The position numbers were made by a program, and so were the translations under genes. A model generated the notes under the pieces. It ran no database searches. It was not told the DNA's origin and saw nothing but the letters and a program-made list of their open reading frames with translations. This document shows, piece after piece, positions 1-5,293 of a stretch of 8,655 nucleotides of DNA (the first letter of the stretch is position 1; every line of letters begins with the position of its first letter). Source of the DNA: VRUB01 sp046758085 (GTDB lineage: Bacteria; Pseudomonadota; Gammaproteobacteria; Acidiferrobacterales; SPGG2); NCBI GenBank assembly GCA_046758085.1, contig JBHHZP010000149.1, positions 1-8,655 on the forward strand. Reading direction: 5' to 3'.

Positions 1-48
1 AGCCAAGAAGGCGAAGAAGAAAGTAGCCAAGAAGGCGAAGAAGAAAGT
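1..48 (+). repeat. 24-bp tandem repeat inside the lysine-rich tail
   Basis: Bases 1-24 and 25-48 are identical, and the unit restarts at 49 for about 11 bases before diverging. The period is eight codons, so gain or loss of a unit keeps the reading frame. More units may lie left of the window. Confidence 0.85.
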
Positions 49-157
49 AGCCAAGAAGAAAGTCGTAAAGAAGGTGGTCAAGAAGGCCAAGAAGGCTAAG
101 AAGGCTAAGAAGAAAGTAGCCAGGAAGACCAGGAAAAAGGCGCGCAAGACCAAGTAA
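2..157 (+). CDS. Histone H1-like lysine-rich protein, C-terminal fragment (5' end outside window)
   Basis: An open frame enters from the left edge and ends at TAA 155-157. It gives about 51 residues made almost only of Lys, Ala and Val, with Arg and Thr near the end (final residues KKARKTK). No start lies in the window, so the gene is partial. Such tails occur in bacterial histone H1-like proteins (AlgP/HctB-type), where the basic repeats bind DNA without sequence specificity. Positions 1-48 are two exact copies of a 24-bp unit coding for A-K-K-A-K-K-K-V, and a third copy begins at 49 before degenerating into shorter AKK units. A tandem tail of this kind can change length by slippage. The missing N-terminal part could hold another domain, so only the tail type is certain. 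The tail could also be a basic extension on a different protein. Confidence 0.75.
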   Translation, partial: AKKAKKKVAKKAKKKVAKKKVVKKVVKKAKKAKKAKKKVARKTRKKARKTK

Positions 158-297
158 TAGGCCTATCAACTGGGTAGTGTCCAGGGTGGTGACGCTATCG
201 GGGCGCGTTCGTCCAAGCCGTGTTTCGCTTGTCCAACCTGCCACCAGCATCCGCCATCGATCCGCTCCGCGTCCATCGCGCAGCGGCCAACGGCTCA

Positions 298-325
298 TTG
301 CTGTCACCGGGTTCTTTAATATAAC
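298..325 (+). promoter_or_regulatory. Candidate sigma-70 promoter for hemB
   Basis: TTGCTG (298-303) and TATAAC (320-325) are separated by 16 bp and resemble -35 and -10 boxes. The -10 ends only 10 bases before the hemB ATG at 336, so transcription would start about 332-334 and leave a leader of a few bases at most. The assignment is by eye. An alternative -10, TAATAT at 317-322, overlaps it. The rest of the 158-335 gap shows no gene and no obvious terminator. Confidence 0.4.
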
Positions 326-335
326 CTAGCCTGCT

Positions 336-1349
336 ATGAGCCATCGTAGTCAGGCCAGTAGAGGCTATCCAGGCGTGCGCATGCGGCGCATGCGCCGGGA
401 TGCATTCAGTCGGCGGCTTATGCGCGAGTGCAATCTCAGCGCCGACGACTTGATCCAACCCGTGTTCGTTATAGAGGGGAGCGATAGGTCTGAGCCGGTC
501 GACTCCATGCCGGGAGTGGAACGACTGAGCATCGACCGGCTAGTCAAGCATGCCGAAAAGCTCGTGCGCCTCGGTATTCCGGCGCTCGCCTTGTTTCCCG
601 TGGTACCCGCAGAGAAAAAATCCGCTGCCGCCGAGGAGGCCTATAATCCCGAAGGCCTCGCGCAGCGCGCAGCGCGCGCGCTCAAGCGCGAGTTTCCGCA
701 GCTTGGCATAATTACCGACGTCGCGCTGGATCCGTTTACCACCCACGGCCAGGATGGTTTGGTGGACGAAACCGGTTACGTCATGAACGACGAGACCGTG
801 GAGGTACTCGTACGCCAGGCGCTGTCGCATGCCGAGGCCGGTACCGACATGGTGGCGCCCTCTGACATGATGGACGGGCGAATCGGGGCGATACGCGACG
901 CGTTTGAGGGCCGTGGCTTCACGCTCACCCGCATCCTGGCGTACTCGGCAAAGTACGCCTCTAGTTTCTATGGGCCGTTTCGCGATGCCGTAGGTTCCGC
1001 TACGGGTCTGGGCGGCGCCAACAAGTACTCCTACCAGATGGACCCCTCCAATAGTGACGAGGCGCTGCGTGAGGTCGCACTGGATCTGGACGAAGGCGCG
1101 GATATGGTCATGATCAAGCCCGGCCTGCCGTACCTGGACATTGTGCGGCGGGTGAAGGAGCGCTTCCAGGTGCCGATCTGCGTCTACCAGGTCAGTGGCG
1201 AGTACGCCATGCTCATGGCGGCGGCGCAAAACGGCTGGCTCGATGAGCGTGCCGTCGTGCTGGAGTCTTTGTTGTCAATCAAACGTGCCGGTGCCGACGC
1301 CGTGTTAACGTACTTCGCCGCGCGCGTTGCCCGGTGGCTGCGCGAGTAG
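336..1349 (+). CDS. hemB: Porphobilinogen synthase (delta-aminolevulinic acid dehydratase)
   Basis: This cytoplasmic enzyme condenses two 5-aminolevulinate molecules into porphobilinogen, the first common step of tetrapyrrole (haem, sirohaem) synthesis. The 337 residues match the family's usual length and follow Pseudomonas-type HemB along the whole chain as I recall it. The two active-site lysines are visible: K206 in SAKYASSFYGPF and K261 in MIKPGLPYLD. The metal region at 127-141 (TDVALDPFTTHGQDG) carries aspartates where zinc enzymes have cysteines, which marks the Mg-dependent Asp-type class. YQVSGEYAM at 284-292 and SIKRAGAD at 314-321 are further conserved blocks. ATG 336 is chosen because the N-terminus (GYPGVRMRRMRRDAFSRRL) aligns with the family arm that drives octamer assembly. 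No Shine-Dalgarno precedes it, and the nearby promoter suggests a leaderless message. An internal ATG at 381 would remove part of the arm. Confidence 0.97.
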   Translation: MSHRSQASRGYPGVRMRRMRRDAFSRRLMRECNLSADDLIQPVFVIEGSDRSEPVDSMPGVERLSIDRLVKHAEKLVRLGIPALALFPVVPAEKKSAAAEEAYNPEGLAQRAARALKREFPQLGIITDVALDPFTTHGQDGLVDETGYVMNDETVEVLVRQALSHAEAGTDMVAPSDMMDGRIGAIRDAFEGRGFTLTRILAYSAKYASSFYGPFRDAVGSATGLGGANKYSYQMDPSNSDEALREVALDLDEGADMVMIKPGLPYLDIVRRVKERFQVPICVYQVSGEYAMLMAAAQNGWLDERAVVLESLLSIKRAGADAVLTYFAARVARWLRE

Positions 1350-1400
1350 TACCCACGCCGGAAGAATGTTGCTGCTTAGCACACGTCACACCAACTCTAG

Positions 1401-1433
1401 CAGGATGCTGAAAAAGGCCATCCTGGGTTTTTT
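1401..1433 (+). terminator. Possible intrinsic terminator downstream of hemB (left end of the repeat element)
   Basis: CAGGATG (1401-1407) and CATCCTG (1419-1425) form a perfect 7-bp stem with an 11-base loop. Two bases after the stem comes TTTTTT (1428-1433). The form is that of a Rho-independent terminator 50 bp after the hemB stop. It lies within the left end of a repeat element, so termination may be incidental. Confidence 0.45.
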
Positions 1434-1505
1434 GACTCGCCACATCCCTGTGGCTCGCGCCTGCGGCGTCGCTTTGCGGTCCCATTGCGCTCCTGGCGCA
1501 ATTGG
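1431..1505. repeat. Multi-hairpin repeat, copy A
   Basis: After TTTGACTCG (1431-1439) come four small hairpins in a row. They are GCCAC/GTGGC around ATCCCT (1439-1454), CGCC/GGCG around TGC (1458-1468), CGC/GCG around TTT (1470-1478), and a 7-bp stem around TCCTG (1484-1502) that extends past one mismatch to 1505. The same order and nearly the same loops occur in copy B at 8592-8655, with different but still complementary stem sequences. Confidence 0.7.
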
Positions 1506-1660
1506 TCAGCTCCAAAGCAAAAAACGCGTTTTTTTCTCGGCTCCATTTTTCAAACACTTACGTGTTCGAAAAATGTGCGATGCATCCGTGCACCGCTCTA
1601 GCAGGCTGCCGCAAATAGCTTTCAGCAGCCTGCTAAATCTCGGATCGTGTTCTTGGGAAA

Positions 1661-1685
1661 CGCTACCACTCGCAAAGCAGTAGCG
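1661..1685. promoter_or_regulatory. Inverted repeat upstream of the phosphate operon
   Basis: CGCTAC (1661-1666) and GTAGCG (1680-1685) are perfect inverted 6-mers around a 13-base spacer, 31 bases before the DUF47 start. It could be an operator or a leader hairpin. It does not resemble a Pho box, and no clear sigma-70 promoter was seen beside it. Confidence 0.25.
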
Positions 1686-1705
1686 CGAACTCAGATGAAT
1701 ATTGA

Positions 1706-1710
1706 GGGAG
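1706..1710 (+). promoter_or_regulatory. Ribosome binding site deciding the DUF47 start
   Basis: GGGAG, within the longer purine run GAGGGAG, stands six bases before ATG 1717. It is the best-spaced Shine-Dalgarno of any gene start in the window. It favours ATG 1717 over the in-frame TTG at 1702. Confidence 0.7.
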
Positions 1711-1716
1711 ATTGAG

Positions 1717-2394
1717 ATGCCTACCGGTTATCTCACCAATCTGTTTGGAAAATCACCGATTCGGCCATTGCAGGCGCACATGACCAAGGTACACGCCTGC
1801 GTCAGTCTGCTGAAGCCTTTGTTTGCTGCGGTCATGGCCGAACACGATGGGCGCATCGCACGCGTGCAGGAGCAGATCACGGAGCTCGAGCACGACGCTG
1901 ATGACAGGAAAAAGGAGCTGCGCCATGATCTTCCCACGGGACTGTTCATGCCGGTCGACCGGCGTGATCTGTTGGACGTCCTCATGATGCAGGACAACAT
2001 GGCGAATCAGGCCAAGGACATCGCCGGGCTGGTGTTGGGCCGGCATATGCGGTTACCGTCGCAGATGCACGATCTGTTTGCATCGTACGTCGATCGCGTC
2101 ATCGATACTTCGGCACAGGCACTGAAGATTATCAATGAGCTCGATGAGTTGCTCGAAGCCGGGTTCCGTGGCATCGAGGTAGAGCGTGTCGAAGGCATGA
2201 TCGCGGAGCTCAATGTCCTGGAGAGTGAGACCGACCATATACAGGTGCAGCTGCGCGCCATTCTCTACGGCCTTGAAGACGATCTGCGCGCCACCGACGT
2301 GATGTTCACCTACCGCCTTATCGAATGGGTCGGGGCGGTCGCGGATTACGCCCAGCGCGTCGGCAGCCGTTTGCAACTGCTACTGGCCAGATAA
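1717..2394 (+). CDS. DUF47 family PhoU-like phosphate transport regulator
   Basis: The 225-residue, all-helical protein belongs to the DUF47/TIGR00153 family, distant relatives of PhoU that usually sit beside PiT transporters. Recognisable stretches are FGKSPIRPLQAH (10-21), LPTGLFMPVDRRDLLDVL (72-89), DNMANQAKDIAGLVLGR (93-109), INELDELLEAGFRG (139-152) and the C-terminal EWVGAVADYAQRVGSRLQ. Acidic positions recurring in two helical bundles (ELEHDADD near 56-63, LESETDH near 168-174) recall the metal-binding E/DxxxD pattern of PhoU proteins. ATG 1717 is chosen because GGGAG (1706-1710) lies six bases upstream; an in-frame TTG at 1702 would put that ribosome site inside the gene. The permease follows after 12 bp, so the two are very probably co-transcribed. 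Modulation of PiT activity is inferred from context; the biochemical role is not settled for this family. Confidence 0.92.
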   Translation: MPTGYLTNLFGKSPIRPLQAHMTKVHACVSLLKPLFAAVMAEHDGRIARVQEQITELEHDADDRKKELRHDLPTGLFMPVDRRDLLDVLMMQDNMANQAKDIAGLVLGRHMRLPSQMHDLFASYVDRVIDTSAQALKIINELDELLEAGFRGIEVERVEGMIAELNVLESETDHIQVQLRAILYGLEDDLRATDVMFTYRLIEWVGAVADYAQRVGSRLQLLLAR

Positions 2395-2406
2395 GCGCGC
2401 AGTCGT

Positions 2407-3675
2407 ATGGATCCGACGGTCGTTTACCTTTCGCTCGCGGCCGCCTTCGGCCTGTTCATGGCCTATGGTATCGGTGCCAACGATGTGGCCAATGCCATGG
2501 CGACCTCCGTGGGCTCGCGCGCGCTTACCGCGGTCCAGGCTGTTGGCATCGCGGCCGTGTTCGAGTTCGCGGGCGCCTACCTTGCCGGCGGCGAGGTGAC
2601 CTCCACCATACGCAAGGGCATTGTCGATGCCTCCGTATTCACCGAGACCCCCGATCTGCTGATCTACGGCATGCTGGCGGCACTGCTCGCCTCCGGAGTG
2701 TGGTTGCTGATGGCCTCGCGCCGGGGCTGGCCGGTATCGACGACGCACACCATCGTAGGCGCGGTCGTGGGTTTTGCCGCCGTGGGCATCGGCCTCGACG
2801 CCGTGCAATGGGGTAAGGTGGGAACAATTGTCATGAGCTGGGTGGTCTCACCCATGCTCGCCGGGGCAATTGCCTTCGCCGTATTTAACAGCATTCAACG
2901 GCTGATCATCGACACGGAAGAGCCGCTGCGTAACGCCAAGCGCTACGGGCCGTTCTACATTTTCGCGGTCAGCTTCGTTATCGTCATGCTGACCCTGACT
3001 AAGGGTTTGAAGCATGTCGGGCTGGATCTCACTGTTTGGCAGGGCCTCGGGCTGGCCCTGCTTATCGCCCTCGTGATCGCGGCCTTGGGGATGTTCCTGA
3101 TCAATCGCATCAAGATCGATCCCGCGGCCGACCGCGAGTTTCACTACGCCAATGTCGAGAAGGTGTTCGCAGTCATGATGATCTTCACGGCCTCGTCGAT
3201 GGCCTTCGCCCACGGCTCCAACGATGTGGCCAACGCAGTCGGTCCGATGGCGGCGGTCATTGCGACGGCGACGAGCGGCGAGGTCCTGCAAGAATCGCCG
3301 TTGCCCCCGTGGGTGCTGTTGCTTGGAGGTGCGGGCATCGTGGCAGGGCTGGCGACGTTCGGTTACCGGGTGATGCTTACGGTGGGGAAGAAAATCACGG
3401 AGCTCACGCCGAGCCGGGCGTTCGCGGCAAACCTCTCCGCCGCCAGCACCGTGGTGCTGGCGTCCTTTACCGGGCTGCCGGTCTCGACCACCCATACGCT
3501 GGTCGGCGCCGTGCTGGGCGTGGGCTTTGCTCGCGGTATCGCCGCCCTTAACCTGCGCGTGGTGGGCAACATTTTTATGTCATGGATCATTACATTGCCG
3601 GCCGGGGCCTTGCTCGCTATCATGTTCTTCTTCATGTTCAAGGGCATGTTCCTTGATCAATCCTTCCTGCGCTAG
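2407..3675 (+). CDS. pit: PiT family inorganic phosphate permease (PF01384)
   Basis: An inner-membrane carrier, expected to import phosphate (often as a metal-phosphate complex) by cation symport. The 422 residues are mostly hydrophobic, with about ten membrane segments. The family's internal duplication is plain. GANDVANA (23-30) is mirrored by GSNDVANAVGP (270-280), and GWPVSTTHTIVGAVVG (107-122) by GLPVSTTHTLVGAVLG (356-371). These Asn-Asp and STTHT motifs line the transport path in the PiT/SLC20 family. A hydrophilic loop at about 165-182 and another at 236-251 separate membrane blocks. ATG 2407 gives the family's normal N-terminus (a short hydrophobic lead-in to GIGANDVANA), although no strong ribosome site precedes it. 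Spacing from the DUF47 stop is 12 bp, consistent with one transcript and translational coupling. Ion specificity (proton or sodium) cannot be read from the sequence. Confidence 0.95.
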   Translation: MDPTVVYLSLAAAFGLFMAYGIGANDVANAMATSVGSRALTAVQAVGIAAVFEFAGAYLAGGEVTSTIRKGIVDASVFTETPDLLIYGMLAALLASGVWLLMASRRGWPVSTTHTIVGAVVGFAAVGIGLDAVQWGKVGTIVMSWVVSPMLAGAIAFAVFNSIQRLIIDTEEPLRNAKRYGPFYIFAVSFVIVMLTLTKGLKHVGLDLTVWQGLGLALLIALVIAALGMFLINRIKIDPAADREFHYANVEKVFAVMMIFTASSMAFAHGSNDVANAVGPMAAVIATATSGEVLQESPLPPWVLLLGGAGIVAGLATFGYRVMLTVGKKITELTPSRAFAANLSAASTVVLASFTGLPVSTTHTLVGAVLGVGFARGIAALNLRVVGNIFMSWIITLPAGALLAIMFFFMFKGMFLDQSFLR

Positions 3676-3772
3676 CGCCCGTGGCTGCCGATGAGGGCCG
3701 CCCGTGGCGCCGTGCCGGCATATCGCTACGACCCGGAACGCGGTCCGAAGGATTTACGCACCGCTAAGCCGG

Positions 3773-3778
3773 TATACT
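3773..3778 (+). promoter_or_regulatory. Candidate -10 box upstream of DUF971-ubi
   Basis: TATACT matches the sigma-70 -10 consensus at five of six positions and would start transcription near 3785. The -35 region at the right distance (about 3750-3755, GGATTT) is poor; TTTACG at 3753-3758 is better but only 14 bp away. If used, it gives a leader of about 215 bases before DUF971. Confidence 0.35.
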
Positions 3779-3800
3779 ACGTAGAGCCCAAAACAGTTCG

Positions 3801-3820
3801 CACACGGCATCTCGCCGGTG
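3801..3820 (+). other. Leader hairpin
   Basis: CAC-CGGC pairs with GCCG-GTG around the loop ATCTC, seven base pairs with one bulged A (3804). It starts about 16 bases after the predicted transcription start. No T-run follows directly, so it is not a simple terminator. Confidence 0.4.
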
Positions 3821-4000
3821 TTAACGCCCGGAGCCGAGGACGCAAAGCAGAAATCGCGGTTTTTGTTTTGTTCCTCCTGACCAATAACTCCAGCGGAGCC
3901 CCGTGGGTGGCGAAAGCTATTCACTCAGGCACAGGTTGATGGGCATTGGCAGCCTGCTAGACACCTTGGCCCGGGAAAACGCAATGCGGTAGAGATTATC

Positions 4001-4378
4001 ATGGCAGACAGCAAGCCCAGACCAACCGACATCAAGCTGCATCAAAAGTCCCGAGTTCTGGAAGTCGCGTTCAATGACTATCGGCGCTTCAAGTTCCCAT
4101 GCGAGTATCTGCGGGTCTACTCGCCATCGGCTGAAGTCCAGGGTCACGGACCCGGTCAGGAGGTTCTGCAGATCGGCAAGGAGAATGTCAACATCGTGAA
4201 CATCGAACCAGTCGGAACCTATGCCGTGCGTCTTCACTTCGACGACGGCCACGATACCGGGCTGTACTCCTGGGAATGGCTGCATCATCTCGGCGTGCAT
4301 CAGGAGCAACTCTGGAGCAGTTATCTGCAACGTCTGGAAAAGGCCGGATACAAACGCGAACCTAAGCCGGCAGAGTGA
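4001..4378 (+). CDS. DUF971 (gamma-butyrobetaine hydroxylase-like N-terminal) domain protein
   Basis: A single-domain protein of 125 residues in the DUF971 family (PF06155), the fold that also forms the N-terminal domain of some Fe(II)/2-oxoglutarate dioxygenases. Typical features are the opening PTDIKLHQKSRVLEVAF (8-24), CEYLRVYSPSAEVQGHG (34-50) and DDGHDTGLYSWEWLHHL (81-97). There is no dioxygenase domain after it; the gene stops at the usual stand-alone length. Its function is unknown to me. In gammaproteobacteria these stand-alone proteins often sit near hslVU or the ubi genes, and here ubiE starts 13 bases after the stop. The ATG at 4001 has only a weak purine stretch (GGTAGAG, 3989-3995) upstream but is the natural family start. 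The lone cysteine (C34) argues against the Cys3His zinc site reported for the eukaryotic hydroxylase domain. Confidence 0.9.
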   Translation: MADSKPRPTDIKLHQKSRVLEVAFNDYRRFKFPCEYLRVYSPSAEVQGHGPGQEVLQIGKENVNIVNIEPVGTYAVRLHFDDGHDTGLYSWEWLHHLGVHQEQLWSSYLQRLEKAGYKREPKPAE

Positions 4379-4391
4379 GTACCGGATAATT

Positions 4392-5150
4392 ATGCCCGCA
4401 GACCGAGAAAATAGAACGACGCACTTCGGGTTTCGCCAGGTGCCGGAGACCGAAAAGGTCGACCTGGTTGCGGATGTGTTTCATTCGGTAGCGGAAAAAT
4501 ATGATTTGATGAATGACCTGATGTCGCTAGGACTGCATCGGTTCTGGAAGCAGTTTACGGTGCAGCAAAGCGGTGTGCGTGAGGGACACCGCGTGCTCGA
4601 TGTTGCCGGTGGCACGGGTGATCTCGCCAAGCTGTTCGCGCCTCGCGTTGGCCCCAAGGGCAGCGTGGTGATCGCTGATATCAACAATTCCATGCTCGAG
4701 GTGGGCCGCAGACGCCTGGTGGACCGTGGGTTCGTACGTAACCTCCACTGGGTGCAAGCCGACGCGGAGGCGCTGCCGTTTGCCGATAACCACTTCGACT
4801 GTGTCAGCATCGGCTTCGGACTGCGCAATGTGACTCACATGGACCGTGCACTCAGTGCCATGATTCGGGTGCTGAAACCCGGTGGGCGCGTACTGGTGCT
4901 CGAGTTCTCGCGCCCCACCCTGGCGGGCCTTGGCAAGGTCTACGATGCCTATTCATTCGGCGTACTCCCGTTGATCGGGCGAGTCGTTGCCAAGGACGAA
5001 GCGAGCTATCGTTACCTCGCCGAATCGATTCGCCGCCACCCCGACCAGCGCGCACTGGCGGGAATGATAGAGGCTGCAGGATTCGGGCGTGTGAAGTGCT
5101 TCAACCTCAGCGGTGGTATCGTGGCGCTGCATGAGGCATTCAAGTTCTAG
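4392..5150 (+). CDS. ubiE: Ubiquinone/menaquinone C-methyltransferase UbiE
   Basis: A SAM-dependent class I methyltransferase that adds the C-methyl group to the benzoquinol ring in ubiquinone synthesis, and to demethylmenaquinone where that quinone is made. The 252 residues align end to end with E. coli UbiE (251 residues) as I recall it. Landmarks: THFGF (10-14), VFHSVAEKYDLMNDLMS (29-45), SAM motif I VLDVAGGTGDLA (68-79), the acidic D96 of ADIN, ADAEALPF (123-130), GFGLRNVT (141-148), LKPGGRVLVLEFS (161-173) and SYRYLAESIRRHPDQ (205-219). ATG 4392 is chosen because MPADRENRTTHFGF matches the family start; the frame stays open back to 4221, but that stretch lies over DUF971 in another frame. 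The gap from DUF971 is 13 bases, with no strong ribosome site. Nothing shows whether this organism makes menaquinone as well. Confidence 0.97.
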   Translation: MPADRENRTTHFGFRQVPETEKVDLVADVFHSVAEKYDLMNDLMSLGLHRFWKQFTVQQSGVREGHRVLDVAGGTGDLAKLFAPRVGPKGSVVIADINNSMLEVGRRRLVDRGFVRNLHWVQADAEALPFADNHFDCVSIGFGLRNVTHMDRALSAMIRVLKPGGRVLVLEFSRPTLAGLGKVYDAYSFGVLPLIGRVVAKDEASYRYLAESIRRHPDQRALAGMIEAAGFGRVKCFNLSGGIVALHEAFKF

Positions 5151-5293
5151 GAAAATGATGGAGCGCCGGCCGGGGCGTTGCCGGGGACAGCCGGCGTCCT
5201 GAGAGCCCCACGCTGACAGCCGGCAGGCACAGTATGGACGCTGTTTTCTACTCCGCGTAATAACACAAGAGTAAGCTCACCTCACACGCTGAC
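5151..5293. other. Structured spacer between ubiE and ubiJ
   Basis: A 143-bp gap that splits an otherwise tight cluster. CGCCGGC (5164-5170) and GCCGGCG (5190-5196) make a perfect 7-bp stem with a 19-base loop and no T-run after it. Two 10-base direct repeats are present: GACAGCCGGC at 5186-5195 and 5215-5224, and CACGCTGACA at 5209-5218 and 5285-5294. The second repeat ends on the A of the ubiJ start codon. No promoter is obvious. Confidence 0.45.

Larger units (their letters stand above)
1398..1635. repeat. MITE-like hairpin-rich element with terminal inverted repeats
   Basis: This element fills most of the hemB to DUF47 gap. Its ends match as inverted repeats: 1398-1414 (TAGCAGGATGCTGAAAA) and the reverse complement of 1619-1635 (TAGCAGGCTGCTGAAAG) agree at 15 of 17 positions. 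Both outer edges are TA, which fits a TA target duplication of the IS630/mariner kind; this is inference. Inside are a 16-bp palindrome at 1519-1534 and a long hairpin whose 14-base arms (1544-1557 and 1562-1575) have one mismatch and a TTAC loop. The right end is a perfect 11-bp inverted repeat (1599-1609 with 1625-1635). No transposase is encoded. A reading frame running through it (about 1327-1683) is most simply a by-product of the repeat. Confidence 0.6.
3676..4000. other. Non-coding gap between pit and DUF971 with a candidate leader RNA
   Basis: No convincing gene lies in these 325 bases. What can be seen: a 9-bp direct repeat GCCCGTGGC just after the pit stop (3677-3685 and 3700-3708); a good -10 box at 3773-3778; a hairpin at 3801-3820; GGACGCAAAGC at 3838-3848, which recalls the c-di-GMP-I riboswitch core; a T-rich stretch at 3859-3871; and GCAGCCTGCTA at 3949-3959, identical to the right end of the repeat element at 1625-1635. 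An 82-codon frame from 3691 shows no family signature or ribosome site. Confidence 0.5.

Noticed and set aside
328..336. AGCCTGCTA at the hemB start, similar to the repeat-element end
   Set aside because: Only nine bases match and no other part of the element is near; chance is likely.
540..1229. 229-codon minus-strand frame inside hemB
   Set aside because: Antisense shadow of a certain gene, favoured by codon bias; no protein signature.
1327..1683. 118-codon + strand frame overlapping the hemB end
   Set aside because: It runs through the hairpin-rich repeat and its TIRs, overlaps the hemB 3' end, has no ribosome site, and its residues only reflect the palindromes.
2848..3495. 215-codon minus-strand frame inside pit
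   Set aside because: Antisense shadow of a clear membrane transporter; composition (Arg, Gly, Asp, His rich) is typical of reverse reading.
3691..3939. 82-codon + strand frame after pit
   Set aside because: No family motif, no ribosome site and odd composition; it covers a direct repeat, a -10 box and a hairpin, so it looks like chance.
4221..4391. 57-residue N-terminal extension of UbiE
   Set aside because: It lies over DUF971 in another frame and has no counterpart in UbiE proteins; ATG 4392 gives the normal start.
5155..5202. Tiny frame after ubiE beginning ATGATG
   Set aside because: Fifteen codons in a GC-rich hairpin region with no ribosome site.
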